Shown in pieces: positions 22,955 to 32,524 of a stretch of DNA of 64,000 bases. Every line of letters starts with the position of its first letter. Position 1 is the stretch's first letter. The DNA comes from Frateuria terrea. GTDB taxonomy: Bacteria > Pseudomonadota > Gammaproteobacteria > Xanthomonadales > Rhodanobacteraceae. Below the pieces are notes generated by a model. That model did no database searches. It had not been told where the DNA came from and saw only the letters and a program-made list of their open reading frames with translations. Position numbers and translations under genes: made by a program. The stretch lies in the NCBI RefSeq assembly GCF_900115705.1, contig NZ_FOXL01000002.1, forward strand, positions 1 through 64,000, written 5' to 3'.

Positions 22955-24781
22955 CTACCCGTGCAAGGTGGCGTAAATGCGCTCGGCCAGGCCGCGGTCG
23001 ATGCCCTTGATCGAGGCCAGCTCCTCCACGCCCGCCGCTTCCACGCCGGCCAGGCCGCCGAAGGCCTTGAGCAATGCCGCCCGGCGGCGTGCACCGATAC
23101 CGGGCACGTCCTCCAGCACGCTGCGCTCGCGCGCCTTCTCGCGTCGCTTGCGGTGGCCGCTGATCGCAAAACGGTGGGCCTCGTCGCGCACGGCCGCGAC
23201 CAGGTGCAGCGCCGGCGAGGCCGGGCCCGGATGGATCTCGCGGCCGGAATTGGCCAGCACCAGGGTTTCCTCGCCAGCGCGGCGGCCGGGGCCCTTGGCC
23301 ACGCCCACCACGTCGATGCCGCCCACGCCCAGTTCGGCCAGCACGTCCAGCGCCTGCGCCACCTGCCCGCCGCCGCCGTCGATCAGCAGCACGTCGGGCT
23401 TGGCGCCCTCGCCCGCCGCCACCTTGCGGAAGCGCCGGGTGAGCGCCTGGTGCATGGCCGCGTAGTCGTCGCCCGGGGTGATGCCGGCGATGTTGAAGCG
23501 GCGGTAGTGGGATTTCTCCGGGCCTTCCGGCCCGAACACCACGCAGGAGGCGACCGTGGCCTCGCCCATGGTGTGGCTGATGTCGAAGCACTCGATGCGA
23601 CGCGGTGGCTCGGGCAGTTCGAGCAGCTTCTGCAGGTCGTCGAAGCGCGCGCCGAGGGTCTGCCGGCTGGCCAGGCGCGAGGTCAGCGAGGCCTGCGCGT
23701 TGCGCTCGGCCATCTGCAGGAAGCGCGCACGTTCGCCGCGCACGCTGGACTTGATCTCCACCGCGTGGCCCGCCTGCTCGCACAGCACCTGCGCCAGCAA
23801 CGCCTGGTCGGGAATGGGCTCGCCCAAAATCAGCTCGCGCGGTACCGGTCGCTCCAGGTAGTACTGCGCGACGAACTGGCCGAGCACGTCGGCCGGCTCG
23901 GTGTCCAGCGCCAGGCGCGGGAAGAAATCGCGCGTGCCCAGGCTGATGCCGTTGCGGAAGAACAACACGCTGACGCAGGCCATGCCGCCCTCGATGCGGC
24001 AGGCGATCACGTCCATGTCGGCGCTGGCGCCCTGCACGTGATGCTGCGCCTGCAGCTTGCGCAGCGCGGCCACCTGGTCGCGCAGCGCGGCGGCGCGTTC
24101 GAAGTGGAGTTCGCCGGCAGCCTTTTCCATGGCGGCGGCCAGCTCGTCGATCACCGCGCTGCTGCGGCCTTCCAGGAACATCTGGGCGTGGCGCACGTCG
24201 GCGCCGTAATCCTCGACCGAGACCAGCCCCACGCAGGGCGCGGTGCAGCGCCCGATCTGGTGCTGCAGGCACGGCCGCGAGCGGTTGCGGAAGTAGCTGT
24301 CCTCGCACTGGCGCACCTTGAACAGCTTCTGCATCAGGTTGAGGCTTTCGCGCACCGCGAAGGCGCTCGGGTATGGCCCGAAGAAGCGACCCTTGAGGTT
24401 CTTCGCGCCGCGGTGGAAGGCCAGGCGCGGGTAGTCCTCGCCGCCGGAGAGATAGATGTACGGATAGCTCTTGTCGTCGCGCAGCAGGATGTTGTAACGC
24501 GGCTTGAGCGACTTGATCAGCTGCGATTCGAGCAGCAGCGCCTCGCCTTCGGTGCGCGTGACGGTGATCTCGCAGCGCGCGATCTGCGAGACCATCGCGT
24601 TGATGCGCGGTTCCATGCGCGGCTTGAGGAAGTAGCTGCCGACGCGCTTCTTCAGGCTGCCGGCCTTGCCCACGTACAGGAGCTCGCCGTCGGCGTCGAA
24701 GTAGCGGTAGACGCCGGGCGAGGTGGTCAGGGTCTGGACGAAGGCCTTGCCGTCGAACGGCGGCGTCTGGGGCGAGGGCAT
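22955..24781 (-). CDS. uvrC: Excinuclease ABC subunit C
   Basis: 608 residues, full length. The protein makes both incisions around a DNA lesion in nucleotide-excision repair after UvrA/UvrB loading. Domain order: GIY-YIG nuclease at the N-terminus (SPGVYRYFDADGELLYVGKA, about 21-40), a Cys-rich segment RPCLQHQIGRCTAPCVG near 170, a UvrB-interacting UVR stretch near 210, the RNase H-like C-terminal nuclease (ECFDISHTMGE, later LLIDGGGGQV), and two helix-hairpin-helix motifs at the end (LEDVPGIGARRRAALLKAFG). It is followed by pgsA in the order seen across gammaproteobacteria. Confidence 0.98.
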   Translation of the reverse strand: MPSPQTPPFDGKAFVQTLTTSPGVYRYFDADGELLYVGKAGSLKKRVGSYFLKPRMEPRINAMVSQIARCEITVTRTEGEALLLESQLIKSLKPRYNILLRDDKSYPYIYLSGGEDYPRLAFHRGAKNLKGRFFGPYPSAFAVRESLNLMQKLFKVRQCEDSYFRNRSRPCLQHQIGRCTAPCVGLVSVEDYGADVRHAQMFLEGRSSAVIDELAAAMEKAAGELHFERAAALRDQVAALRKLQAQHHVQGASADMDVIACRIEGGMACVSVLFFRNGISLGTRDFFPRLALDTEPADVLGQFVAQYYLERPVPRELILGEPIPDQALLAQVLCEQAGHAVEIKSSVRGERARFLQMAERNAQASLTSRLASRQTLGARFDDLQKLLELPEPPRRIECFDISHTMGEATVASCVVFGPEGPEKSHYRRFNIAGITPGDDYAAMHQALTRRFRKVAAGEGAKPDVLLIDGGGGQVAQALDVLAELGVGGIDVVGVAKGPGRRAGEETLVLANSGREIHPGPASPALHLVAAVRDEAHRFAISGHRKRREKARERSVLEDVPGIGARRRAALLKAFGGLAGVEAAGVEELASIKGIDRGLAERIYATLHG

Positions 24782-24899
24782 GCGGTGATTCTAGCCGTTC
24801 CCGCAAGGGGCGCCGTGACCGTTGGCCGAACAGGTGGGCGCAAGGCGGACTTCAGCCGACCGGCGCTTCCCTGGAAAAAGCCGGCGGCTGAAACATGCG

Positions 24900-25673
24900 T
24901 TATCGCTGGGTGGCGAGCCAGCGCTCTGCCCGCTCCACGTCGGCCTCGGTGTCGATGCCGGGCGGGAACGGTTCGGGCGTCAGGCGCACGGCGATGGGGT
25001 AGCCGTGCTCGAGCACGCGCAGTTGTTCGAGCGACTCGGCCCGTTCCAGCGGCGTGCGCGACAGGCCGGTGTAGCGGGCGAGGAAGCCCGCGCGATAGGC
25101 ATAGATGCCGATATGACGCAGGAACGGCACGCTTTCGGGCAAGGCGTCGCGGCCGATGGCGAAGGCGTCGCGGGCCCAGGGCAGCGGCGCGCGGCTGAAG
25201 TACAGCGCGCGTCCGTTCGCGCCGCGCACCAGCTTGACCACGTTCGGGTCGAACAGCTCGTGCGCATCGGTAACCGGCGTGGCGAGCGTGGCCATCGGGG
25301 CGTCGTCCTCGGCCAGCGCGCGAGCGACTTCGCGGATACCGGCGGCGGGCGCGAAAGGTTCGTCGCCTTGCAGGTTCACCACGACGGCATCGTCCGCCCA
25401 GCCGTAGTGGGCGGCCACTTCGGCCAGGCGGTCGCTGCCGGAGGCGTGGTCGGGGCGGGTCATGCAGATGTCCACGCCCTGCCCGGCCAGCGCCTCGGCG
25501 ACGCGGGTGTCGTCCACCGCCACCACCACCTGGCCGGCGCCGGCCTGCAGGGCGCGCTGCGCCACGCGCACGACCATCGGCACGCCGCCGAGGTCGCGCA
25601 GCGGCTTGGCCGGCAGGCGGGTGGATCCGTAGCGGGCGGGGATGGCGACGATGAACGACGGGACGGCGGGCAT
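24900..25673 (-). CDS. kdsB: 3-deoxy-manno-octulosonate cytidylyltransferase
   Basis: 257 residues. It activates KDO with CTP to CMP-KDO for lipopolysaccharide inner-core synthesis, in the cytoplasm. Signatures include [15 protein letters not shown] near the N-terminus (nucleotide binding), [20 protein letters not shown] and the C-terminal [19 protein letters not shown]. Transcribed with uvrC and pgsA, 118 bases upstream of uvrC. Confidence 0.97.
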   Translation of the reverse strand: MPAVPSFIVAIPARYGSTRLPAKPLRDLGGVPMVVRVAQRALQAGAGQVVVAVDDTRVAEALAGQGVDICMTRPDHASGSDRLAEVAAHYGWADDAVVVNLQGDEPFAPAAGIREVARALAEDDAPMATLATPVTDAHELFDPNVVKLVRGANGRALYFSRAPLPWARDAFAIGRDALPESVPFLRHIGIYAYRAGFLARYTGLSRTPLERAESLEQLRVLEHGYPIAVRLTPEPFPPGIDTEADVERAERWLATQR

Positions 25674-25734
25674 GGCATGTCGGGTGGCTGGAAAGCGGCG
25701 AGCCTAGCATCGGCCTGGCCGTGAGCGTTCGTTT

Positions 25735-25972
25735 GATTCCCTCTCGCGCCAGGGGAGAGGGTGCCCCGGCAGGCGGGTGAAGGTTCGGGCGAAGCGAGAC
25801 GTTACGCTCCGCCCGAACCCTCTCCCCCAGCCCCTCTCCCTGGTGGAGGGGAACGAAGGCGGCAAGCCAGGAGCGTTCGCTTGCTTCCCTCTCACGCCGG
25901 GAGAGGGTGCCCGGGAGCGGGCGCTGCGCTCCGCCCGACCCCCTCAACCCTCTCGCAGGAGAGGAGGAGGAA
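25735..25972. repeat. GC-rich intergenic repeat with CCCTCTC/GAGAGGG blocks
   Basis: The 302 bases between aroA and kdsB hold no gene. They contain several inverted copies of CCCTCTC and GAGAGGG (25741, 25755, 25819, 25833, 25889, 25902, 25949 and nearby), with CTCCGCCCGA repeated at 25807 and 25931. This is the kind of short imperfect palindromic repeat found many times in Xanthomonadales genomes. Confidence 0.65.
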
Positions 25973-25975
25973 GAG

Positions 25976-27301
25976 CTACGCCTCCGAGAGCGCGAAGCCG
26001 CAGCCGTTGGCCAATTCCATGAAGCCGGGGAAAGACGTCGCGACGTTCAGGCAATCCTCGATGCGCACGCCACCCTTGGCCAGCAGGCCGGCCACGGCGA
26101 AGCTCATCGCCACACGATGGTCGCCGTGGCTTTCGACGGTGCCCGCACCGAACGCGCCGCCGGTGATGGCGGCGCCGTCGGGCGTCTCTTCCAGCTGCAC
26201 ACCCAGCGCGCGCAGGCCGGCGGCCATGCTCGCGATGCGGTCGGACTCCTTCACACGCAGCTCGGCCGCGCCGCGGACCACGGTCGTACCCCGCGCAGCC
26301 GAGGCCGCCACGAACAGCGCCGGGAATTCGTCGATCATGTCCGGCACCAGCGCTTCCGGCAGTTCGATGCCGTGCAGCGGCGCGTGGCGCACGCGCAGAT
26401 CGGCCACCGGCTCGCCGCCGCTTTGGCGCTCGTCGTGCACCTCGATGTCGGCGCCCATCAGGCGCAGCGCCTGCAGCAGGCCGGTGCGGCGGGGGTTGAG
26501 GCCAACCGCGCGCAGCAGCAGGTCCGAACCGGGCACCAGGCTGCCGGCGACCAGGAAGAACGCCGCGGAGGAAAAATCCGCCGGCACGCGCACGTCGGTG
26601 GCACGCAGCGCGTGACCGCCACTCAGGCGGGCACGGCCGGGAGCGAACTCGACCGGCCAGCCGAACGCAACCAGCATGCGCTCGGTGTAGTCGCGCGTCG
26701 GATGGGGTTCGAGGATCTCGGTGTCACCCTCGGCGTAGAGGCCGGCCAGCAACAGTGCGGACTTCACCTGCGCACTGGCGACCGGCAATTCGTAGCGGAT
26801 ACCGCGCAGGTGCTGGCCGCCGTGGATCTGCAGCGGCGGCGTTCCCTCGTGCGTGTCGATGCGCGCGCCCATCCGGGCCAGTGGTTCGGTGACACGGCGC
26901 ATCGGCCGGCGCGAGAGCGACGCGTCGCCCACCAGCGTCGAGTCGAATGCCTGTCCTGCCAGCAGGCCGGCCAACAGGCGCATGCCGGTGCCGGCGTTGC
27001 CGCAATCCAGCGGTCGGTCGGCGCGGCGCAGGCCATGCAGGCCCACGCCATGCACCATGCGCTCGCCCGGCGCTGGCGTCTCGATCGACACGCCCAGTTG
27101 CGCAAACACCGCAGCGGTGGCGCGGGTGTCCTCGCCCTCCAGGAAGCCGCTGATGCGCGAATCACCCTCGGCCAGCGCCGCCAGCATCAACGCGCGGTGC
27201 GAGACCGACTTGTCGCCGGGCACGGTCAGCGTGCCGCGCAGCGGTCGGGCCGGACGGCTGACCCAGTCCAGCCGCCCGGCGGTGTCGTTGCCGGCACTCA
27301 C
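25976..27301 (-). CDS. aroA: 3-phosphoshikimate 1-carboxyvinyltransferase (EPSP synthase), class II-like
   Basis: 441 residues. It transfers enolpyruvate from PEP to shikimate-3-phosphate in aromatic amino-acid synthesis. Key blocks: PGDKSVSHRALMLAALAEGD, the PEP site CGNAGTGMRL, GDASLSRRPMRRV, SAQVKSALLLAGL, DMIDEFPALFVAA, ELRVKESDR and DHRVAMSF. The RPMxRV and SAQVKSA forms align better with class II enzymes (CP4 type) than with the E. coli class I enzyme. GTG at 27301 is the start; it overlaps the pheA stop by four bases (GTGA), indicating translational coupling. Confidence 0.96.
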   Translation of the reverse strand: MSAGNDTAGRLDWVSRPARPLRGTLTVPGDKSVSHRALMLAALAEGDSRISGFLEGEDTRATAAVFAQLGVSIETPAPGERMVHGVGLHGLRRADRPLDCGNAGTGMRLLAGLLAGQAFDSTLVGDASLSRRPMRRVTEPLARMGARIDTHEGTPPLQIHGGQHLRGIRYELPVASAQVKSALLLAGLYAEGDTEILEPHPTRDYTERMLVAFGWPVEFAPGRARLSGGHALRATDVRVPADFSSAAFFLVAGSLVPGSDLLLRAVGLNPRRTGLLQALRLMGADIEVHDERQSGGEPVADLRVRHAPLHGIELPEALVPDMIDEFPALFVAASAARGTTVVRGAAELRVKESDRIASMAAGLRALGVQLEETPDGAAITGGAFGAGTVESHGDHRVAMSFAVAGLLAKGGVRIEDCLNVATSFPGFMELANGCGFALSEA

Positions 27302-28386
27302 GGCAAGGCCACCGGGTAGGAGCCGAGCACCCGCACCTGCGTGGCAACCGGGCCCATGTCGCCGAGCGCGGCCTGCAGCGGCGCGTCGTCGATGTGGCCG
27401 GAGACGTCGATGAAGAACGCGTACTGCCACTTGCCGGTATGCGCCGGACGCGACTCGATCCGGTTCATGCTGACGCCGTGCTTGGCGAACGGGCTCAGCA
27501 CGTCGTACAGCGCGCCTGGCTTGTCGTTGACGGTGATCAGCAGCGAGGTACGGTCGTTGCCCGAGGGCGGGAACAATGAGCGGCCGATCACCAGGAAGCG
27601 CGTGGTGTTGTCGGCGCGGTCCTCGATGCCCTCGGCCAGCGGCTTGAGACCGTAGACCTTGCCGGCGGTCCTGCCGGCGATGGCGGCCGCGTCGTCCGCA
27701 TGCCGCGCCAGCCGTGCCGCTTCGGCATTGCTGCTCACCGCCACGCACTCGACGTCCGGCAGGTTGATGCGCAGCCAGGTCTTGCACTGCTGCAGCGACT
27801 GCGCATGCGCGAACACGCGCCGGATCTCGCCGAGCGCGGCAGCCCTGGACAGCAGGCACTGGTGCACGCGCAGCTCGACCTCGCCGCAGACACGCGCTTC
27901 GGAGGTGAGGAACATGTCCAGCGTCACCTGAATCATGCCCTGCCCCGAGTTCTCCACCGGCACCACGCCGAAGTCGGCGTGCCCGGCGGCGACCTCCTGG
28001 AAGACCTCCTCGATGCTGCCCAGCGGCAAGCCGTAGGCGGCGTGGCCGAAGTGCTTGCGCACCGCCTGCTCGCTGAAGGTGCCCTCGGGGCCGAGGAAGC
28101 CAACCTTGAGCGGGTCTTCCTGCGCCAGGCAGGAGGACATGATCTCGCGGAACAGCCGCACCATCTCGCCGTCGGACAGCGGTCCCTTGTTGCGGTCGAC
28201 CACCATGCGCAGCACGTGCGCCTCGCGCTCAGGCCGGTAATAGTCGATCGCCGACAGGCCCTCACCCTTGACCCGCGCGACCTCCTGCGCCCAGTTGGCG
28301 CGCTCGGAGATCAGCTCCTGGATCTGGCGGTCGATGCTGTCGATGCGCTCGCGCACCTTGCCCAGCGATTCCTTGGGATCGGTCAT
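27298..28386 (-). CDS. pheA: Chorismate mutase / prephenate dehydratase (P-protein)
   Basis: 362 residues, bifunctional enzyme of phenylalanine synthesis. The N-terminal ~90 residues are the helical AroQ-type mutase (RIDSIDRQIQELISERANWA). The prephenate dehydratase domain runs about 95-270 (VGFLGPEGTFSEQA, VPVENSGQG, DNTTRFLVIGR). A C-terminal ACT domain (about 285-360) contains the phenylalanine-binding blocks GALYDVLSPF and NRIESRP, so feedback inhibition is expected. It is preceded by serC (44 bases) and overlaps aroA. Confidence 0.97.
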   Translation of the reverse strand: MTDPKESLGKVRERIDSIDRQIQELISERANWAQEVARVKGEGLSAIDYYRPEREAHVLRMVVDRNKGPLSDGEMVRLFREIMSSCLAQEDPLKVGFLGPEGTFSEQAVRKHFGHAAYGLPLGSIEEVFQEVAAGHADFGVVPVENSGQGMIQVTLDMFLTSEARVCGEVELRVHQCLLSRAAALGEIRRVFAHAQSLQQCKTWLRINLPDVECVAVSSNAEAARLARHADDAAAIAGRTAGKVYGLKPLAEGIEDRADNTTRFLVIGRSLFPPSGNDRTSLLITVNDKPGALYDVLSPFAKHGVSMNRIESRPAHTGKWQYAFFIDVSGHIDDAPLQAALGDMGPVATQVRVLGSYPVALP

Positions 28387-28430
28387 TCAGGTGTCCAGCG
28401 GTATAGAAGTCCAAACGGTAGCAGGTACGC

Positions 28431-29516
28431 TCAGCCGTGGCGACGCGCGAAATCGTGCATGAAGGCCACCAACGCCTCGACCGCCTCCGGCGGCACGGCG
28501 TTGTACAGCGAGGCACGCATGCCGCCGAGCGCCTTGTGGCCCTTCAGCGCGAGCAGGCCGGCGGCCTCCGACTCGGCCAGGAACGCCGCATCCAGGGTGC
28601 CGTCTCGCAGGGTGAAAGGCACGTTCATGCGCGAGCGCGAGGCCGGCTCGACCGGGTTGCGGTAGAAACCGTCCGAGCCGTCGATCGCGCCGTAGAGCAG
28701 CGCCGCCTTGGCGCGGTTGCGCTTGCCGACGGCGGCCAGGCCACCCTGCCCCTTCAGCCACTGGAAGGTGAGCCCGGCCAGGTACCAGCCGAAGGTGTTG
28801 GGCGTGTTGAGCATCGAACCGGCCGCGGCGTGCTCGGCATAGCGGAAGATCCGCGCCATCGGCCGCCCCGGGCGCGCCAGCAGGTCGCGGCGCACGATCA
28901 TCAGCACCAGGCCGGACGGGCCGATGTTCTTCTGCGCGCCGGCGTAGATCAGCCCGAAGCGGCGTACGTCCAGCGGCCCGGACAGGATGTTCGACGACAT
29001 GTCCGCCACCAGCGGCACCTCGCCGACGTCGGGCACGTCATGGAACTCGACCCCGTGGATGGTCTCGTTGGGCGTGTAGTGCACGTAGGTGGCGCGCGGA
29101 TCGAGCGCCCATCCCCGGCGCGGCGGCAGGTGCAGGTAGCCGTCGGCCTTGCTGCTGGCGGCCACGTTCACGCGCACGTATGGCATCGCCTCGCTGGCGG
29201 CCTTCTCGCTCCAGTGGCCGCTCAGGATGTAGTCGGCCGAGTCGTCCGGGCCGGCCAGGTTCATCGGGATCTGCGCGAAATGCTGGGTGGCGCCGCCCTG
29301 CAGGAACAGCACGGCATAGTCGTCGGGCACCTCGAGCAGTTCGCGCAGGTCCGCCTCGGCCTGCTCGGCCATGGCGATGAAGCGCTTGCCGCGGTGCGAC
29401 TGCTCCATCACCGAGACGCCGCTGCCGTTCCAGTCCAGCAGCTCGCGCTGCGCCTGCTCGAGCACCGGCTGCGGCAACGCTGCCGGTCCCGCACTGAAGT
29501 TCCAGACCCTGCCCAC
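28431..29516 (-). CDS. serC: Phosphoserine aminotransferase
   Basis: 361 residues, full length. A PLP enzyme that converts 3-phosphohydroxypyruvate to phosphoserine and also acts in pyridoxine synthesis. Recognisable are NFSAGPAALPQPVLEQAQRE, EQSHRGKRF, FLQGGATQHFAQIPMNL, VADMSSNILSGP and the PLP-Lys context YAGAQKNIGPSG. First gene of the serC-pheA-aroA operon. Confidence 0.98.
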   Translation of the reverse strand: MGRVWNFSAGPAALPQPVLEQAQRELLDWNGSGVSVMEQSHRGKRFIAMAEQAEADLRELLEVPDDYAVLFLQGGATQHFAQIPMNLAGPDDSADYILSGHWSEKAASEAMPYVRVNVAASSKADGYLHLPPRRGWALDPRATYVHYTPNETIHGVEFHDVPDVGEVPLVADMSSNILSGPLDVRRFGLIYAGAQKNIGPSGLVLMIVRRDLLARPGRPMARIFRYAEHAAAGSMLNTPNTFGWYLAGLTFQWLKGQGGLAAVGKRNRAKAALLYGAIDGSDGFYRNPVEPASRSRMNVPFTLRDGTLDAAFLAESEAAGLLALKGHKALGGMRASLYNAVPPEAVEALVAFMHDFARRHG

Positions 29517-29669
29517 GGGTGCGCGTCCAAAGTTGAGGAGCAGGCATTATGGCGCGGTGCAACATGGCGGCGTCAAATGATCTTTCCCGCCACCGCGCGC
29601 TTGGGTCGGAAGAGCCAAGTTCGCTAGTCTTGCCGCTTGCGTCTCTCGCCAAGCCCGCCTGCACCGTCG

Positions 29670-30806
29670 ATGCCCACCGTCCGCTTCCACCCCGCCATCG
29701 CCGAGTTGCCCGCGGCGACCTGGGATGCGTTGGGGGGCGGCGCCAACCCGTTCGTTTCCCATGCCTTCCTGCATGCGCTGGAGCGAACCGGTTGCATCCG
29801 CCCCGAGTGGGGTTGGCAGGCGCACCACCTTGGCCTGTATGAGGGCGATCGCCTGGTGGCCGCCGCGCCGCTCTACCTCAAGGGCAACTCGCACGGCGAG
29901 TTCGTGTTCGACTGGAGCTGGGCCAGCGCGTGGGAGCGCGCCGGCGGAACCTACTATCCCAAGCTGCTCAACGCCGTGCCCTACTCGCCGGTACCCGGAC
30001 CGCGGCTGCTCGCCGGCCACGGCGCGCACGCAGCGCAGTTGCGGCAGGCGCTGGTGGAGGCCATGCGCGCGGAGACCGAACGCCTGGGATTGTCTTCGGC
30101 GCACGCCAATTTCCTCGAGGGCGAGGAACTCGATGCCTTCGGCGGACACTGGCTGGCGCGCTCGGACGTGCAGTTCCACTGGCACAACCGCGGTTATCGC
30201 GATTTCGACGACTTCCTCGCCACGCTCAAGGCAAAGAAGCGCAAGAACATCCGCCAGGAGCGCGCGCACGTCCAGGCCTCCGGCCTGGACATCCGCATGC
30301 GCGGCGGCGCCAGCCTGGACGACGCTGACTGGCGCCAGATCCACGCATTGTATGGATCCACGTTCGATGCCAAGGGCAACCACGCGGCGCTGACGCCCGA
30401 CTTCTTCAGGGCGCTGGGCGACCTGGGCGACGGGGTCCGGGTCGCCTGCGCGATGGACGGCGTGCGCATCGAGGCCATGGCGCTGTTCCTGCAGGGCAAC
30501 ACCACCCTGTACGGCCGCTACTGGGGCGCCCGCATCGACGTGCCCGGGCTGCACTTCGAGCTGTGCTACTACCTCGGTATCGAACACGCGATCACGCACG
30601 GCCTGCTGCGTTTGGAGCCCGGCGCGCAGGGCGAGCACAAGCTCGCGCGCGGCTTCGTTCCGGTGCGCACGCATTCGCGGCACTACCTGGCCCATCCGCA
30701 GTTCCGCCAGGCCGTGCGGGATGCGCTGGTCCACGAGGCGCACGCCATGGACGCCTACGTCGCCGAACTGGCCGAACACGCACCCTACGCCGGGGGCTGC
30801 GGGTGA
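29670..30806 (+). CDS. GNAT-fold protein of the COG3146 / peptidoglycan-type family
   Basis: 378 residues, cytoplasmic. It belongs to the large family annotated GNAT family N-acetyltransferase or DUF482: PTVRFHPAIAELPAATWDAL at the N-terminus, ANPFVSHAFLHALE, the central LKAKKRKNIRQERAHV and the C-terminal LEPGAQGEHKLARGFVPV with the final EHAPY. The substrate is unknown. ATG at 29670 is chosen because it opens the conserved part. The stop overlaps the GTG start of aat, so the two are coupled; this pairing is frequent in proteobacteria. Confidence 0.9.
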   Translation: MPTVRFHPAIAELPAATWDALGGGANPFVSHAFLHALERTGCIRPEWGWQAHHLGLYEGDRLVAAAPLYLKGNSHGEFVFDWSWASAWERAGGTYYPKLLNAVPYSPVPGPRLLAGHGAHAAQLRQALVEAMRAETERLGLSSAHANFLEGEELDAFGGHWLARSDVQFHWHNRGYRDFDDFLATLKAKKRKNIRQERAHVQASGLDIRMRGGASLDDADWRQIHALYGSTFDAKGNHAALTPDFFRALGDLGDGVRVACAMDGVRIEAMALFLQGNTTLYGRYWGARIDVPGLHFELCYYLGIEHAITHGLLRLEPGAQGEHKLARGFVPVRTHSRHYLAHPQFRQAVRDALVHEAHAMDAYVAELAEHAPYAGGCG

Positions 30807-31525
30807 TCCGCCTGCCTCTGCTCGATCCGGCCTCGCCCGAGCGCTTCCCCGACCCGCGCCATGCGCTGGCCGAGCCGAACGGCCTGCTCGCCTTCGGCGG
30901 CGACCTGTCGCCGCGACGGCTGCTGGCCGCGTACGAGCGCGGCATCTTTCCCTGGTTCAACCCGGGCGAGCCGATCCTGTGGTGGTCGCCCGACCCGCGC
31001 TGCGTGTTCGACACGGCCACGCTCAAGGCCAATCGCAGCCTGCGCCGAACGCTCGCCGGCAAGGACTGGCGGGTCACCGTCGACGAGGCATTCGTGCGCG
31101 TGATGCGCGCCTGCGCCGCGCCACGCCCGGGCCAGCATGGAACCTGGATCGGGCCGGGCATCATCGAAGCCTACGCCTCGCTGCACACGCAGGGCCACGC
31201 GCACAGCGTGGAGGTGTGGGAAGGCGACGAGCTGGTCGGCGGACTCTACGGCGTGAGCGTGGGACGGTTGTTCTGCGGCGAATCGATGTTCAGCGCGCGC
31301 AGCGGCGGCTCGAAGCTGGCGCTGGTCGCGCTGGCCGGCTTGCTGCGCGATTGGGGTTTTCCGCTGCTCGATGCACAGGTGAGCAATCCGCACCTGCTTG
31401 GCCTGGGCGCGCGCGAGATTCCGCGCGAGGCGTTCCTGGCCCAGCTGCGGCGCCTGGCAGCGCAGCCGTTCGATGCCGTGCACTGGCGCAAGGCCTCGCC
31501 ACGGGCGGCGGCCGATTGCCTCTAG
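30803..31525 (+). CDS. aat: Leucyl/phenylalanyl-tRNA--protein transferase
   Basis: 240 residues. It adds Leu or Phe to N-terminal Arg/Lys of proteins, making N-degrons read by ClpS-ClpAP (clpS and clpA are at 51-54 kb of this window). Conserved blocks: GLLAFGGDLSPRRLLAAYER, GIFPWF, LWWSPDPR, HTWIGP-type TWIGPGIIEAYASLH, HSVEVWEGDELVGGLYG, FCGESMFS and LLDAQVSNPHLLGLGA. GTG at 30803 overlaps the upstream stop as GTGA. Confidence 0.97.
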   Translation: MIRLPLLDPASPERFPDPRHALAEPNGLLAFGGDLSPRRLLAAYERGIFPWFNPGEPILWWSPDPRCVFDTATLKANRSLRRTLAGKDWRVTVDEAFVRVMRACAAPRPGQHGTWIGPGIIEAYASLHTQGHAHSVEVWEGDELVGGLYGVSVGRLFCGESMFSARSGGSKLALVALAGLLRDWGFPLLDAQVSNPHLLGLGAREIPREAFLAQLRRLAAQPFDAVHWRKASPRAAADCL

Positions 31526-31537
31526 GCGCGGCGTGCA

Positions 31538-32374
31538 TCAGGCGTGCGCGGTCTGCATCGGCACGGTCGCGTCGACCATGCCCAGCGCCTTGATCTGTCG
31601 GTAGTTGTCGAGGAACAGCTGCACCAGTTGCGGATCGAGCTGGCTGCCGGCGGCGTTGCGCAGGTAGGCGAGCACCTCGTCCTCCGGCCAGGCCGGTTTG
31701 TACACGCGCGGGAAGCTCAGCGCATCCCACACGTCGACAATGCTGAAGATGCGCGCGGCCAGCGGTATCTCCTCGCCGCGCAAGCCGCGCGGGTAGCCCG
31801 TGCCGTCCCAGCGCTCATGGTGCGCGTAGGGGATGTCGGTCGCATTGCGCAGGAAGTCGACCTGTTCCATCAGCTCCCGGCCGATCTCCGGATGCCGGCG
31901 CATGTGCTCCATCTCGGCCTCGTCGAGCTTGCCCGGCTTGATCAGGATGGCGTCGGGAATGGCGAGCTTGCCGATGTCGTGCAACAGTGCACCGAACTTG
32001 AGCGCCAGCAGCGCGTCGTCCTGCATGCCGGTCAGGCGCGCCAGTCCCATCGCCATGCGCATGACGCGGTCGGAATGGTCGCGGGTTTCCTTGTGCCGGA
32101 TGTCCATCGCCGAGACCAGCACACGCAGCGCCTGCTCGTGGCCGTGGACGAGCTGCCGGTTGGTTGCGGCCAGACGCTTGAGGTCCCGGCCGATCAGCCA
32201 GTACAGCACCACCCCGGTCAGGGCCACGAAGACCCAGCCCTTGATGCTCTGCGCCCAGGTCAGCCGCAGCGGATCATGGACCAGCACCGCGAGCGCGCGA
32301 TCCGACAGCCAGATCCAAAGGGAAGCCAGCGCAACGTAGAGAGACGCAATCCTGAACTGCGGACTGATGGACAC
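31538..32374 (-). CDS. Membrane HD-GYP cyclic-di-GMP phosphodiesterase
   Basis: 278 residues. Two N-terminal membrane helices (IASLYVALASLWIWL and GWVFVALTGVVLYWLIG) are linked by a short periplasmic loop. A cytoplasmic HD-GYP domain follows, with HKETRDHSDRV, HDIGKLAIPD, HHERWDGTGYPRGLRGEEIP and a closing IVDVWDAL. All metal and GYP residues are present, so hydrolysis of cyclic-di-GMP is expected. GTG at 32374 is preferred because GGGAG stands about 8 bases upstream; a GTG at 32392 is possible. It converges with aat. Confidence 0.93.
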   Translation of the reverse strand: MSISPQFRIASLYVALASLWIWLSDRALAVLVHDPLRLTWAQSIKGWVFVALTGVVLYWLIGRDLKRLAATNRQLVHGHEQALRVLVSAMDIRHKETRDHSDRVMRMAMGLARLTGMQDDALLALKFGALLHDIGKLAIPDAILIKPGKLDEAEMEHMRRHPEIGRELMEQVDFLRNATDIPYAHHERWDGTGYPRGLRGEEIPLAARIFSIVDVWDALSFPRVYKPAWPEDEVLAYLRNAAGSQLDPQLVQLFLDNYRQIKALGMVDATVPMQTAHA

Positions 32375-32524
32375 GCCAGGACTCCCAGGCACCGGAACGG
32401 CGCGGACGGCATTCTTTCGCGCGCAGGCGACACCTGTCGACAGAATGTCTGAAGGCTGTACACGCGCGTGTGAAACGCGTGACCTGGCTCACAGTTTCGG
32501 CGATCCGGACAGTTCCGCGAGAAC

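Noticed and set aside
25735-25975. CRISPR-like appearance of repeated CCCTCTC/GAGAGGG blocks
   Set aside because: Spacing is irregular and blocks are in both orientations. There is no constant repeat unit with unique spacers, so this is an intergenic repeat and not a CRISPR array.
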